A stretch of DNA of 64,000 nt from Polyporus tsugae. Its lineage: Eukaryota > Basidiomycota > Agaricomycetes > Polyporales > Polyporaceae. A model generated the notes under the pieces. The model saw only the letters and a list, made by a program, of their open reading frames with translations. It made no database searches and was not told the origin of the DNA. The stretch is taken from assembly GCA_024305745.1 (NCBI GenBank), contig JAHRBS010000006.1, forward strand, positions 374,501 to 438,500, in the 5' to 3' direction. Made by a program: the position numbers and the translations under genes. This document shows positions 43,885 to 54,432 of this stretch, piece by piece. Every line of letters begins with the position of its first letter. Position 1 is the first letter of the stretch.

Positions 43885-45522
43885 TTAATTGAAGTGCTTG
43901 ACCGTAATCCCGACCAATTCCTCTTCCTCGTTCCCGTCCGCCCTCTTCTTGAGCGTCGACGTCCCGTACGCCGCCGTGCGCGCCTTGCGCAGCATCTCCA
44001 TCGTCGGCGCGTCCGCATCCGCCACACGGCGCTGCACGCCGACGCGCTGCAGCACGGGGCTCTCCGCGCGCGGCACGAGCCGCACGTCGTCGTCCGCGAG
44101 CGCGAAGTAGAACGTGCCCAGGCGCTCGCAGCCGCGCTGGTCCGCGGGCGGCTGCACGACGCGGTGGATCGTGCCCTTGTAGAACCCGCCGGAGAGCATC
44201 TCCAACGCGTCGCCGATGTTCACGACCTGCAGGGAGGGGGGAAGGGTATGAGCGGTTGCGGTCAGATGCGCAAGAGAGAGAACAGGAAGGTGAATTGGGT
44301 TGAATGACTTACGAGGGCGTTGTCGATGTGCCTGATCCAGCGCCACTTGCCGTCCGGGGACAGCATCTGGAGCGCGGTGACGGGCTGGCTCCAGAGGATG
44401 GTGATGGTGCCGAAGTCTGTATGTAGGTCACGGTGAGTTTGGGTTTGGCTGGGACGGTGATGCCGAGGGAGACGTACCGGTGTGACCCTTCAGCCAGACG
44501 TTCTTCGAGTTCTTCTCGTCCTCCTCTGAGCGCGGGTAGCTGGTGAATTGGTCTCATGAGCGGGGGAGAGTTTAGCAATTGGTAACGCATTGAACTCACT
44601 ACTTCATGAAACGCACTGAAAGAAGAAAGCCGTAAGCGTCCACTCAAATGCGACGGGGTCGGCACTTACGCCATGTCTCGCCATCAGCATCGAACTTGTG
44701 CATATCCACGAATGTTTCCTCTGGGAGCTCCATTCCTCGAGCGAGAAGCCTGGGAGGTGGCATCGGCATTCAATAGGCTCGGAAGGAGCACGCAGACATA
44801 CCGTAGAATCGGATGGAGAATATTGTAATGGTTGTACTCGGAGAATGCACGCATCTCAGGGAGGAACGGCTGCAGAGCCTTGGGATAGATGTCCCGACCG
44901 TATATCTTGTGATTCACTGTGACGGCGTTGAGACGCGTAGAGCGGGACAGTCTCTAGAAATCGTCGGACTTACTGTTGTAGTGCTCGATCTGGTCCCTGA
45001 CCCCGTTGTCAATGTGCTGCATGCTGTGTCAGCACCTTCAATGAACGAGCAACAAACGAAGAAGGGTTACCCAGTACTGGCGTAGTTTGTAGCCACTGTA
45101 CAGGCCCGTCTCCTTGAAGTTCGCCGTGAACTGTTTCTTCTCTTCTTCTGCGACCTGAGAGAAGGTGACGTCGGCGATGTCGAACATGCGGTCCCTCTGT
45201 CGTAGGTGGGAAGTACTCGCATTAGACAGTGTCATACGTCCCGGAAAAGAAAAACAACACACCTCTGCTTGGGTAAGGCCGTGGTTTACGATGTAAACGA
45301 AGCCGTGCGTGTGCATAGCATCTCGCATTGCAGGAGCGATTTCGGCACGGCCCTCGGGAGTGGCGACTTTGGAGAAATCGATGATGGGAAGGTCGGCCCA
45401 GTCCACTATGCTAGCAGCGTCAGTAGCACGAGGTGAAGGACGCCTTCATTCGACTTACGATTTTCCTTGGTAGCCGCAGCTGGAACATAGTGTGGTGCGT
45501 AAGGGATTGTTGCGGCAGGCAT
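43885..45522 (-). CDS. 2OG-Fe(II) dioxygenase (isopenicillin-N-synthase-like), intact copy
   Basis: 363 aa from ten exons: 45459-45522, 45263-45405, 45071-45196, 44974-45016, 44802-44916, 44670-44749, 44603-44615 (13 nt), 44478-44539, 44313-44416 and 43885-44226. All phases close and all introns are GT..AG. Start MPAATIPYAPHYVP. The N-terminal DIOX_N part has WADLPIIDFSKVATPEG and HGFVYIVNHGLTQAE. The catalytic core has the Fe ligands GHTDFGT and GTIHRVVQPPADQ, a likely 2-oxoglutarate-binding Arg in RLGTFYF, and LWSQPV. End VGITVKHFN. This superfamily hydroxylates or oxidises small molecules using Fe(II), oxygen and usually 2-oxoglutarate; substrate unknown. It is the only undamaged one of four copies (others at 30.5, 33.5 and 35.4 kb). 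Confidence 0.92.
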
Positions 45523-47163
45523 GATGTTGAGCGAACGACCGAGATACGGCGACGATCAAGGGTTATTGCGAGGAACGGAAGTGGGTGCAGGTCAGCAAAC
45601 TTATATCCATACCACATTTGCTTCGCGAAGTCACGGCGAGGATGCGAAGAGAAACGCAGGTCGTGGGGACATGGTCCCACCTGGGAAACGTGTCTATTAA
45701 TCGCCATAGTCCTGTCTGCTGACCTGGAAGCGTGGACATTGAACCACACAAGTGCCACCCATGACGAAAGGCCAAGGTAACCTATGATATCCCCCCGTCT
45801 GGATATAACTACGGACGTACCACATTCCCGTCTGCGAAAGTCAGAAGCACGGCAGCTTTTGGAAGCCTACCAGACTTACACGCCCTATCACGCCCGAGCA
45901 TCATCAGAGAGCGGAGCTCCGTTTGCCAGTGTTCCGTCGGCCGTGGATGTCATCCTCGGCCGTGCTGAAGTTGTAATTTCAGGCTACGGCTTGGAAGGAC
46001 AAACAGCCGAGGGACAACCGTGTGTTAGTAGATTCTGGTGAAAAAGAACAGTTAATGTGATACAACACGTACGTTGATGAAAAATTTCTGGGATAAAAGC
46101 AGGACGAGCTATTGTCCTGGCAGACAACAAAAATACGGCGGGGGAATGCGGGGATGGACCGTCGGACGTGGCCATCATGACTCCAGAGTCCACGCGCACT
46201 GCTTGTGCGACAGGAGAGGTGGACCCTGACTGGGCGTGATGACCAAGGAGGGAACCCCGAAAGATGCTGTAAGCGCCCACTCTTGGTGCGTTGGCGCAAA
46301 TGCGCGGCTGCCGTTCTCCATCATCTCGTTCTACCTTACTCAATCCCCTGTGGGCCCTATCTTCTTCTCCTGCTAAGTGCTAGACGGAAAAGTTACCGTT
46401 ATTCAAAATCTACAGGAAGCTACCAACGGATCCGGAGCAAGTCGTACGGGCCGCCCTCTTGCTAGGCGTCATCGACGAGTCGAAGTCCGGGCCCACCAAC
46501 ATGCTTCTGAAGTTTCTACCACAGGCCGTGAGCTTGCCATTCTGTGGACTGTGATATAGTTCAATCCAGTTTCAGACTCAGTTCTGAACCTTCCATGGTG
46601 CGAGAACGACCGCTCTGCTTCCACTCAAGGCCGTGATCGGTGCGCGCTTGCAGCTGACGCTTTGGCTCTCTGATGTACTTGGAATCGACTTGGACAGCCT
46701 GGGAGCTCGGATGCTCGAGGCTCCTCGAGTATCTCGCCCTTCTTTCTAATCGCGACCTTGCTGGGCTCGCCGTTAGTTGGTCGACGCATCCCCTCGATCG
46801 ACTACGTCGTCGCGGTCTCAGACGTCTATCTATCCTCTACGCCGCTGGTCACACGAAACGTCCGAGCTGCTTTGGCCGATGTTCTTGTCGACAGGTGAGG
46901 GTGCACGTCAGGAGGACCATCCGTGGCCCAACATGAACTGCAGTATGGAACTCGGGAGCGTCCGTCCTCTAGGCCCCACAAGATGTCGCGCGATTGGGAC
47001 CGATGGCAGAGGATCGAGCAGTAGGTCACCATATTTCTTCCAGGACCTTTATTTATGTTTATGGTGTATAGGAAGGTCAACTATGCGGATCCTTACGGGT
47101 TCAAGTAGATTCCACGGCGCGACTCGTCAGCGTAACCCTCACTCCACGCTCCCCTCCACTGTC
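45523..47163. promoter_or_regulatory. Region upstream of dioxygenase and of the 47 kb membrane-protein gene
   Basis: The two genes are divergent, so promoters of both should lie here. The frame of the membrane protein stays open back to 46777, but the signal peptide places its start at 47164; the open upstream part is taken as 5' UTR. No specific element is named. Confidence 0.4.
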
Positions 47164-48474
47164 ATGCTAGCTCTCGCACTATGTGTGGTGTTCCTTGCGC
47201 CAGCCGTAAACGCCGAGGACCCAATGACCTTCCAGGTCCCTTCCCAGATTACCCTCTGCCAACCCGTCAACTTCACTTGGACTGGCGGTACCCCTCCTTA
47301 CAGACTTGACGTCGAGCCGCTGGTGAACAACACCCAAGTCACAAAGGACAACGAACGCAATACCGGCATCCTCAACACCTGGTTCCCCTGGACGCCCGAT
47401 TTTTCTGCGGGGTCGATACTGCTGATCACCGTCGTCGGGAGTGGGTTCACCCCTGACGTTAGCGGACACTCCACTGTGCTGCCCAGCTCGAACTCAAGCT
47501 GCTTGAACACTGCGTCGACGACCGCGTCTACGACATCATCTCAGTCCGCTTCGTCATCCTCGGCGAATGGTCCCATCACGCCCATGAGCCAACCCTCTGC
47601 CACTTCTTCCCCCGCCATCCTTGCATCTTCCGGGACCGGATTAAGCAAGGGAGCGATCGCAGGGATCGCCGTCGCCGCCAGCCTCATTGGCGTCGGGTTG
47701 ATCGCCCTCGCCGCTTGGTGTCTCCTCCGGCGCAGGGATCGCGTGCGACAACCAGGTACGTACCTCCTCCTCCTCCTCCTCCTCCTCCTCCTCCTCCTCC
47801 TCCTCCTCCTCCTCCTCCTCCTCCTCCTCCTCCTTCTCCTCCTCCAGCCCATCACCCCCAGTCCCTCCCGCCCCATCGATCGAACTAACCGTACCTCCCG
47901 TCCCACAGAAAAGGGCTACGACAGGAGCATCGTCTCACCCGCCTTCTCCGACGACGCCCCCACCGTGCCCTACTCGGGTCTCTCCTCCACGCTCATCTCT
48001 CCCGGCGACCCCAACAAGCTCTACGCGTCCACGACCCCGCCCACGTCCGTCCTCGGCGGCAGCGGCACCTCCCCCTCCGACGCCGACCGCGACCGCGACC
48101 CCCTCCGGCCCAGACCCTACCTCGTCCCGCGCGAGTCGACCACGTCCCTCTCCGAGCTCCGCAAGGGCGCGAAGCACATCCGCGAGCTCTCCAACTCGAA
48201 CGAGAGCACTGCGAACATGTCGACGTCCGACGTGCGCGCGACGACCGCGTGCCCGTCCCAACTCGGCTCGGCGGACGCCGAGCAGGACGGGGACGGGGAC
48301 GGCGCGGCGCGGCTGTCGCACTCGCTCTCGCTCGGGTCCGCGGTTGGGGGCAGCCTCGGGCTCGGCTTCTCGGACGCCGGGGCGTCGGACGTGGCGAGCA
48401 ACTCGGGCGAGGCGACGCTGCCGCCTCCGTATGCGCACTACTTCAATGGGGCAGGGCGGTCTGAGGAGGTATGA
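47164..48474 (+). CDS. Ser/Thr-rich single-pass membrane protein, WTGG family, PPPY tail
   Basis: 385 aa from two exons, 47164-47755 and 47909-48474 (153-nt intron, phase 1, right after the helix). Signal peptide MLALALCVVFLAPAVNA, which decides the start. Extracellular domain: TLCQPVNFTWTGGTPPYRL, FPWTPDFSAGSILLITV and NSSCLN; then a Ser/Thr-rich stalk and a helix at about residues 164-188 (AIAGIAVAASLIGVGLIALA) followed by RRRDRVR. The cytosolic tail of about 185 residues is rich in Ser, Asp and Arg and ends ATLPPPYAHYFNG. PPxY suggests recognition by WW-domain proteins such as Rsp5-type ubiquitin ligases; this is an inference. The intron contains a long CTC repeat that would read as poly-Leu if retained. 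Confidence 0.87.
   Translation: MLALALCVVFLAPAVNAEDPMTFQVPSQITLCQPVNFTWTGGTPPYRLDVEPLVNNTQVTKDNERNTGILNTWFPWTPDFSAGSILLITVVGSGFTPDVSGHSTVLPSSNSSCLNTASTTASTTSSQSASSSSANGPITPMSQPSATSSPAILASSGTGLSKGAIAGIAVAASLIGVGLIALAAWCLLRRRDRVRQPGTYLLLLLLLLLLLLLLLLLLLLLLLLLLLQPITPSPSRPIDRTNRTSRPTEKGYDRSIVSPAFSDDAPTVPYSGLSSTLISPGDPNKLYASTTPPTSVLGGSGTSPSDADRDRDPLRPRPYLVPRESTTSLSELRKGAKHIRELSNSNESTANMSTSDVRATTACPSQLGSADAEQDGDGDGAARLSHSLSLGSAVGGSLGLGFSDAGASDVASNSGEATLPPPYAHYFNGAGRSEEV
47763..47845 (+). repeat. CTC/TCC microsatellite within an intron
   Basis: About 27 triplets of CTC with a single T interruption near 47833, between the GTACGT donor (47756) and the CCCACAG acceptor (ends 47908). Length is a multiple of three and the frame is open, so retention would add a run of Leu. 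Confidence 0.93.
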
Positions 48475-48877
48475 GGGACGACGAAATGGATTGAATGCTG
48501 ATCGATGATCCACGGCTCACTTACGACGTCCGAATGTTGTGCCAACCGTTGCATTTTCTTATGCCTGTTCGACTACTAGTAGACTCGCCGACCTTGTATC
48601 ATCTCCGCATCACCGCATGTAATTACTGTACAATGTATTCCTTGTCGCCGTTGTGCTCGACTCGAAACAGAAGCCTTTCCACAGAGTCAAGTTTCCAGCT
48701 TTGTTACCGGCGGTTCAGTTTGACGTCCGCGCCCTTGTCGAGGCTTCACAGGATGATAAAGATATTCAGCATAATGATACAGTAGGTGCATAACGAGACC
48801 ATCCACCGGAGAGGGATGTTAATATATTGTAGGGTATCCGGCTGGGAGACAGATAGAAGAAGAGGCGATGAGCAATC
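48475..48877. other. Convergent intergenic region
   Basis: Between the 3' ends of the membrane-protein gene and the first DUF6534-type gene. No gene seen. Confidence 0.45.
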
Positions 48878-51022
48878 TCAGGCTATTGGTTTGACGTCCG
48901 AAAACACATCCGGTCCCCCGCCACCCTTGTCCAAGTCTCCTACTAACGCCTTGCGCCAGGGATCATCCGCCTCGGAGCCCTGGAAACGGACGTGCAGCAC
49001 ATGTATGAGTGACGGGATGGGTCGTGGGGAACTCGGAAGGACGTACCGTGCTCGCGCTGCCAATGCATACCTCACTCAGCGTCTGGATCCCGGCGTCCTG
49101 CAATGCGGTGCGAGTTTCAACGTCAGCAGTCGAACGGAGAGGGATGAAACCAACGACGGCGAGCTGTGAGCCGCGTCCGATAGTTCGCGCGTACTACTTA
49201 CCATGGCTTGACCGGGATTGGGACCAACACTGATATTGCACAGCTGGCCGAGGGTCGCCAGAGCATCCGGTCCGAGCTCCTGCCTCCCGGCGTTGAGGCC
49301 TCTCATCATCTTATGGCGGGCGTTGAGTCTGCGAGGGAGAGACGTGTTGGCCGTGAGGAGGGACACATGTCATGGGGCGACTTACGTTGCGAGAAGCGTG
49401 TTGCAGTACACTGTTCGGACGTCGCATGTTAGCTGCGGACTCGGAGAGAGGGTGCGCGAAAGCTCACATTTTCCTACTACGAGCTGGAACGGGATGAACA
49501 CTATTCGCCCAGGAAGGGCGGCAAACTGGACGCAGAGCGGGCCGCTTGAGCATCGAGAGACCCGGATGATTCCAATGGTACGTACTGTGACCAAGATGCA
49601 CGTTTGACACACCCTGCCGGCAAAATTCGACCCATGTCACAACGTCGTAAGGATAAAAGATGTATTGAGATACTCACGCAGTGAGCGTGCCGCACTCGAT
49701 CATGTACCGCATCAGCCGCTCATCGACGGTGTCCGAGTCGCTACGATTCTGGGGTGAGCCACAGGCAAATTCGATGTGCAGAGGCCTAAGACGTACCTTT
49801 TGCACCTCGAACGGTACATATGAATGTAGCAAGAGAGCGACAGTGAAATGAGGATGTCGCAGAGCGCGCCCAGGCCATTCGACAAGCTTCCGATTATCCT
49901 GACCTTGGTGATCTGTAGGTTGAACAGACTGCTCGCATTGAGGCTTCGTCGTGCTGTCATCAGTTACATGGGGTCGAGGAGACGAGACGGAACGTACAAA
50001 AACGCTGATATCCCTGATGGACACAGAAGATTATTATCGACGACGGGTTAGGTGCTCAAAAACTTACATAACCCGGCAGCTGCAGTTCTCGGATGAGCAT
50101 TCCAGAGGAAGACTACGACGATCGAGGCAACGTACCAAAGGACGATAATGCAAGAATGGCCTCGTTGATCCCTCGAGTCAGTCACAGGAAAGCACGAGCA
50201 GATTCAAAACTCACAATAGCGCCTACGAGGACCGTATTTTTCCGGCTGACTGCATGTTGCTCAGCATATGCATTGTAGGCCGTTCGAAAACACTTACAGG
50301 TCCATATGCGGAACGCGAAGAACCTGCCAAACCGATGAGTTTCGGCCATATACAGAAAGAGTGCGGATGCTCTTACAACTGCGTAATCAATGCTATAAAG
50401 ACCTAGACTGTGATGAGACGGTCTCGGGTGGACGGAATACGCGAGGCTCACATTTGCTCCTGTCTCCAACTGGGTAACGGTAAGCTAGGATTCGACGGAG
50501 TAAAATGGAGGGGACACGTACGGTCAGGGCTCTGTAGCGTCATTGTTTGTCAGCGAACGAATACATCGTGGGATCGGAGGGACGTACGGAGGGCCTTTGA
50601 CGACTGGCATGGACGCTTGCATACCAAAGTCTTGGACGAAGAAGATCCATGCACCCATGCTTACAGCCACGGTGGCAGAGGTATCGAAAAACCTACTTGC
50701 ACGTCTTGATTGAGGCCATCCGGATGACAGGGGGATTGCTCACCAGAGGATTCCGACCTGGGCGTTGAGGTCAATCTGGTGAGCGACATCGGGTACGGTT
50801 GGACGCTCACCAAGACCTTGACTACGATCGAGTCTTTGCTATTCTCTCGGTAGTAGATATACGTTTGAAGGACGGTAATGCCGTAGAGACTGGAAGCGGT
50901 CAGACTGGGCACGGTGGGGGAATCTAGGGACATACGAACATCGACGACACGACGACACCGATGATTATGCATGCGAGGGATTCTCTCACCCTCGCTAGTT
51001 GAGCATCAGACATCATCGACAT
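48878..51022 (-). CDS. DUF6534-type seven-helix membrane protein, copy A
   Basis: Many short exons. Start MSMMSDAQLARVRESLACII (ATG 51020-51022), helix 1 IIIGVVVSSMF, donor GTATGT at about 50935. The next exons read SLYGITVLQTYIYYRENSKDSIVVKVL, then LNAQVGILW, and so on. Near 49720-49935 comes RRSLNASSLFNL..KVRIIGSLSNGLGALCDILISLSLSCYIH. Then YCNTLLATLNARHKMMRGLNAGRQEL, the family-typical last helix followed by an ...LNAR(K/R).(L/M)R motif. A cytosolic end reads DAGIQTLSE..GSEADDPWRKALVGDL..SDVKPIA-stop. Such fungal 7-helix proteins with a C-terminal DUF6534 segment are numerous in Agaricomycetes and of unknown function; a receptor role is often supposed. Exon borders in the middle part were not all resolved. 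Tandem to copy B. Confidence 0.8.
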
Positions 51023-52264
51023 CGTCGGAATGAACCATGAAGGGGAGGAGGAAAACGGCGAGAGAAAGACGGGGCTCGGGGGTGGTCTCGCATAAGTAAT
51101 GCTACCATGTTGACTGTGGCACACGGATCCACGCGCCGTCAGTGGTCTGGTGGAAACAGGGGCGAGCTAACGGACATGGTATGACGGAGACAAGACAAGC
51201 ACACAAGACCTTTAGATAATCGGGACACTCGATCTTCCAGGTGGCCAATCAAAACGAACCGGTCACTCGCAACGACGGAGACTGAAAAAGCCGATCTGAC
51301 TAGATCTGACTCCGAACTGGCACTCTGGATTCAGCCTCCGATCAGGCACTTACTTGATAATATCAACGTCAGCAGAGCCCGACCGCGAGTAAGTTTTTAC
51401 TTACCGATGCGATGAGCTCCGTTGTGGACAGGGATATCGGTCTGGGGCGGAGTGAGGTCGTCGAGCGTAGGTTGTACGTGGTAGTAGAGGGAAAAGAACA
51501 TGGGGACATCATGGCCGCCAGAGCGCGCATATATACGTGCGGGGGAGGCGAATAGAAGACGTCCCAATCTGGGTGCGAGAGACCTAATGTACTTCGCCAT
51601 GACGTCAGACCTTCTGGGTTGGTGTGTCACCGTACGTACGCCATCCCCACAGAAAAACATTGCAACGCGAGCATCGCGTCGCCGCCCATCGTGCCCGATT
51701 TCCGCCTGGCTTCTTCATATACCCCAAGAGTACACGCAGCGGCACTCGCGTTGTCCTCGTCACTCCGCGGGGCCACACGCCCACTCCCCACCTCGGACCG
51801 CGCGAGTCAGAAGCAACACGTCTGCCCGTAGATGGGAGAGGGCGACTGAGATCTGGAACGTGTCCGGGTCGACACCGGACGGACGGGCGAGCGAGCCGAT
51901 CCACGTCAGGTTGAGGGATATACGGACGGGCGGCGGGAGGAGGTCGCCGACGTTGGCAACCTCAACCCAGGATCACCGATCCCCATCCGAACCCAGCAAC
52001 TTCAGAGTCAGGCTCCCCGTAACTTCGGTGCCTGGGCAGGGACGGGCAGGCTCGGCCTGGATATCGATAGAGACGTCTTCCGACGGTCTTCACCGTTGTG
52101 CGCACATTTTCCAAGTTGCATAATGCGATACAGCCGATGGAGATCGTCGACAAACCCACCGGGATAATACATGCATAACGATATTTAAAAATAAAAAAGC
52201 CCCGAGTCCACAACGATCCTGATTCTGATTCTGAGCCTGCGAGGGCGACGACGTGACGGTCAGG
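51023..52264. promoter_or_regulatory. Upstream region of DUF6534-type copy A
   Basis: No gene supported. A 207-codon plus-strand frame at 51500-52123 looks like chance open frame in GC-rich DNA. A TGACGTCA palindrome, the binding core of CREB/ATF-type bZIP factors, occurs at about 51600, 580 bp upstream of the copy A start; its use is not shown. Confidence 0.35.
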
Positions 52265-54432
52265 TCATCGGTGCTCCGAGTCCGTGCTATACGCGCCCTC
52301 GAACATCTTCTGCCAGGGAAGCCCCTCTGACCCCTACGGTGGACGCATATGCATGAGCGACAGCGACGGTCGCAAGGGAGGGCGGATGTACGTACCGTGC
52401 CCGTGTCCGTGCTCCGAGTCGTGCTCGCAGCACGGACGCATAACTCGCTCATCGTCTGGATTTCTGCGTTCTGCGGTGCGGTGCGATGCGAGGTTAACAA
52501 GCAACCACGAGGCTGAGCAGCGTGCCGCACTCACCGTGGTTTGACTCTTACGACGCTCCGTGTTGGACTCGGAGCGCGGGCCGATGGGGTACAGGGCCTC
52601 CGAGTCGAGTTCCCGCATCCCGGGGTTGAGCGCTCTGATCTTCTTGCGGACGTTGAGCCTGTGGCACAAGATCGTCAGAGATTCATATTCATACTGGCCG
52701 TGCCCGTGGTGGAGGGACGAAGGCTTTGGGGCGGGGCCGGGCACGGGGGGTGACTTACGTCGCGAGAAGCGCGTTGCAGTACACTGCTCACACGTCCCAT
52801 GTTAGCCAAACGGCCGACGAGAGAGAGGGCGCGAGGGCTCACGTTTTCCTACTACGAGCTGGAACGGGATGAATATTATTCGCCCGGGAAACGCGGCGAA
52901 CTGGACAGGAAGCGCAGCCGTTGAGTGCCGACTCCGAGACGCGAATGCCTCCGCGGGCTACTACGTACCGTAACCAAGATAGCTGTTTGACACATACTGT
53001 GGGCAGTATTCGACGCGTGTCACCACATGGTGAGTGAGGAGAGAGAGAGAGGTGGCGGGTACTCACGCCGTCAGAGCGCCGCACTCGATCGTGTACAACA
53101 TCAGCCGGTCGATGATCGTATCGGAGCTAATATTACTCCGCGGTGAATCTGTCGGCGAAATGATGATGTAGAAGTCGGCGACGCACGTTTTGAATCCAGA
53201 ACGACCGATGTGAAGGTAGTAGCAGAGTCCCGCGGCAATCAGGATATCGCAGATCGCACTTAGACCGTTCGCCAGGCTGGCGATGACTCTGACCTTGAGG
53301 AGACCTAGGTTGAAGAGACTGTTCGCGTCGAGGCTGCGTCGCGTTATCGTCAACTTCAATATATGCTATCGGCGAGAGGGGGAGGGACTTACAAAAACGT
53401 TGCTGTCCCTGAGGCGCAACACATGGATGAGCATTGTCGACGGCAATCCAGACGTTCGTGTTCGTGAACTTACACAGCGCAGGACCTGCGCTGATCGAGT
53501 GAGCATGCCAGAGGCGGGCTGCGATTACGGGGATGACGTACCAAGAGACAATATTGAAAAGACGACCTTACCCATCCCGTGGGTTAGTCAAATCGCTAGA
53601 CCGCAGCAGGCAGAGGATTGGAGCTCACGATGGTGCCTGTAAGAACTGTGTTTTTCCCGCTGACTGTGGACTGTTCAGCTCATGCGTCGTCGGCCTTTCG
53701 AAAATACTCACAGATCCATAAGCGGTACGCGAAGAAGCTGCGCGTGGAGTTGGGTTAGTTGGAATACACAGCGAGCATAGATGGACTTACAACTGCGTAA
53801 CCGTTGCTATGAGGGCCTGAGCTGTGATGAGACGGGCGAAGGTGGACGAGACGGGCCCAAGACTCACGTTTGCTCCGGTCTCCAGCTAAGGGAATGTCAG
53901 CTGAGCTTGACGCAGTAGAAAAGCAAGGCCACGCACAGCTAGGGACCTGTAGCGTTACAGCTAATCAGCGAATGACTTAACATGCAGATCCGAGTGATGT
54001 ACGGAGGGGTATTCTTTAGGGTCTCTTGCGTGCCAAAGTCGTTAACGAAGAAGACGAAGGCGCCGGCCGTGATAGATGCGGTGGCCGTGGTATCGAGGAA
54101 TCTGCTCGCACTCAGGATCGTCATCGTCTCTAGAACAGGAGGACGACTCACACCAAGATCGAGACCTGGGCATAGACGTCAGCTTGACAGACAAGGGTGG
54201 AACGGTATCATGCGACGCTCACCAAGACCTTCACTTTGATGAAGTCGCGGGCGTTTTGCTGGTAGTAAATGTACGCCTGCAGTAGCGTGATACCATAGAG
54301 ACTGGGAGGCAGTCAGGTTCTAGGCGGCGCGGGGAGTCGCTGATGTACGAACATGGAGGACACGACGAGACCGACGACGATGCATCCGAGGGCTTCCTGC
54401 ACTCTGGCCAGTTCTTCAGCGGGGGTCATCAT
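52265..54432 (-). CDS. DUF6534-type seven-helix membrane protein, copy B
   Basis: Paralog of copy A, about 3.4 kb upstream on the same strand. Start MMTPAEELARVQEALGCIVV (ATG 54430-54432), helix 1 IVVGLVVSSMF, then YGITLLQAYIYYQQNARDFIKVKVL, a middle exon ITRRSLDANSLFNLGLLKVRVIASLANGLSAICDILIA, a long exon RLMLYTIECGALTA, and the end exons RLNVRKKIRALNPGMRELDSEALYPI, NAEIQTMSELCVRAAS and GLPWQKMFEGAYSTDSEHR-stop. The exon order matches copy A. The tail is diverged from copy A after the last helix, where DUF6534 proteins usually vary. No clear lesion was seen, but not every exon border was proven. Function unknown. Confidence 0.77.

Noticed and set aside
47541..47906. Minus-strand frame with a long run of Arg
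   Set aside because: It is the antisense of the CTC repeat in the intron of the 47 kb membrane protein.
51500..52123. 207-codon plus-strand open frame upstream of the DUF6534 gene
   Set aside because: Arg/Ser/Pro-rich translation typical of antisense or GC-rich chance frames; no motif.
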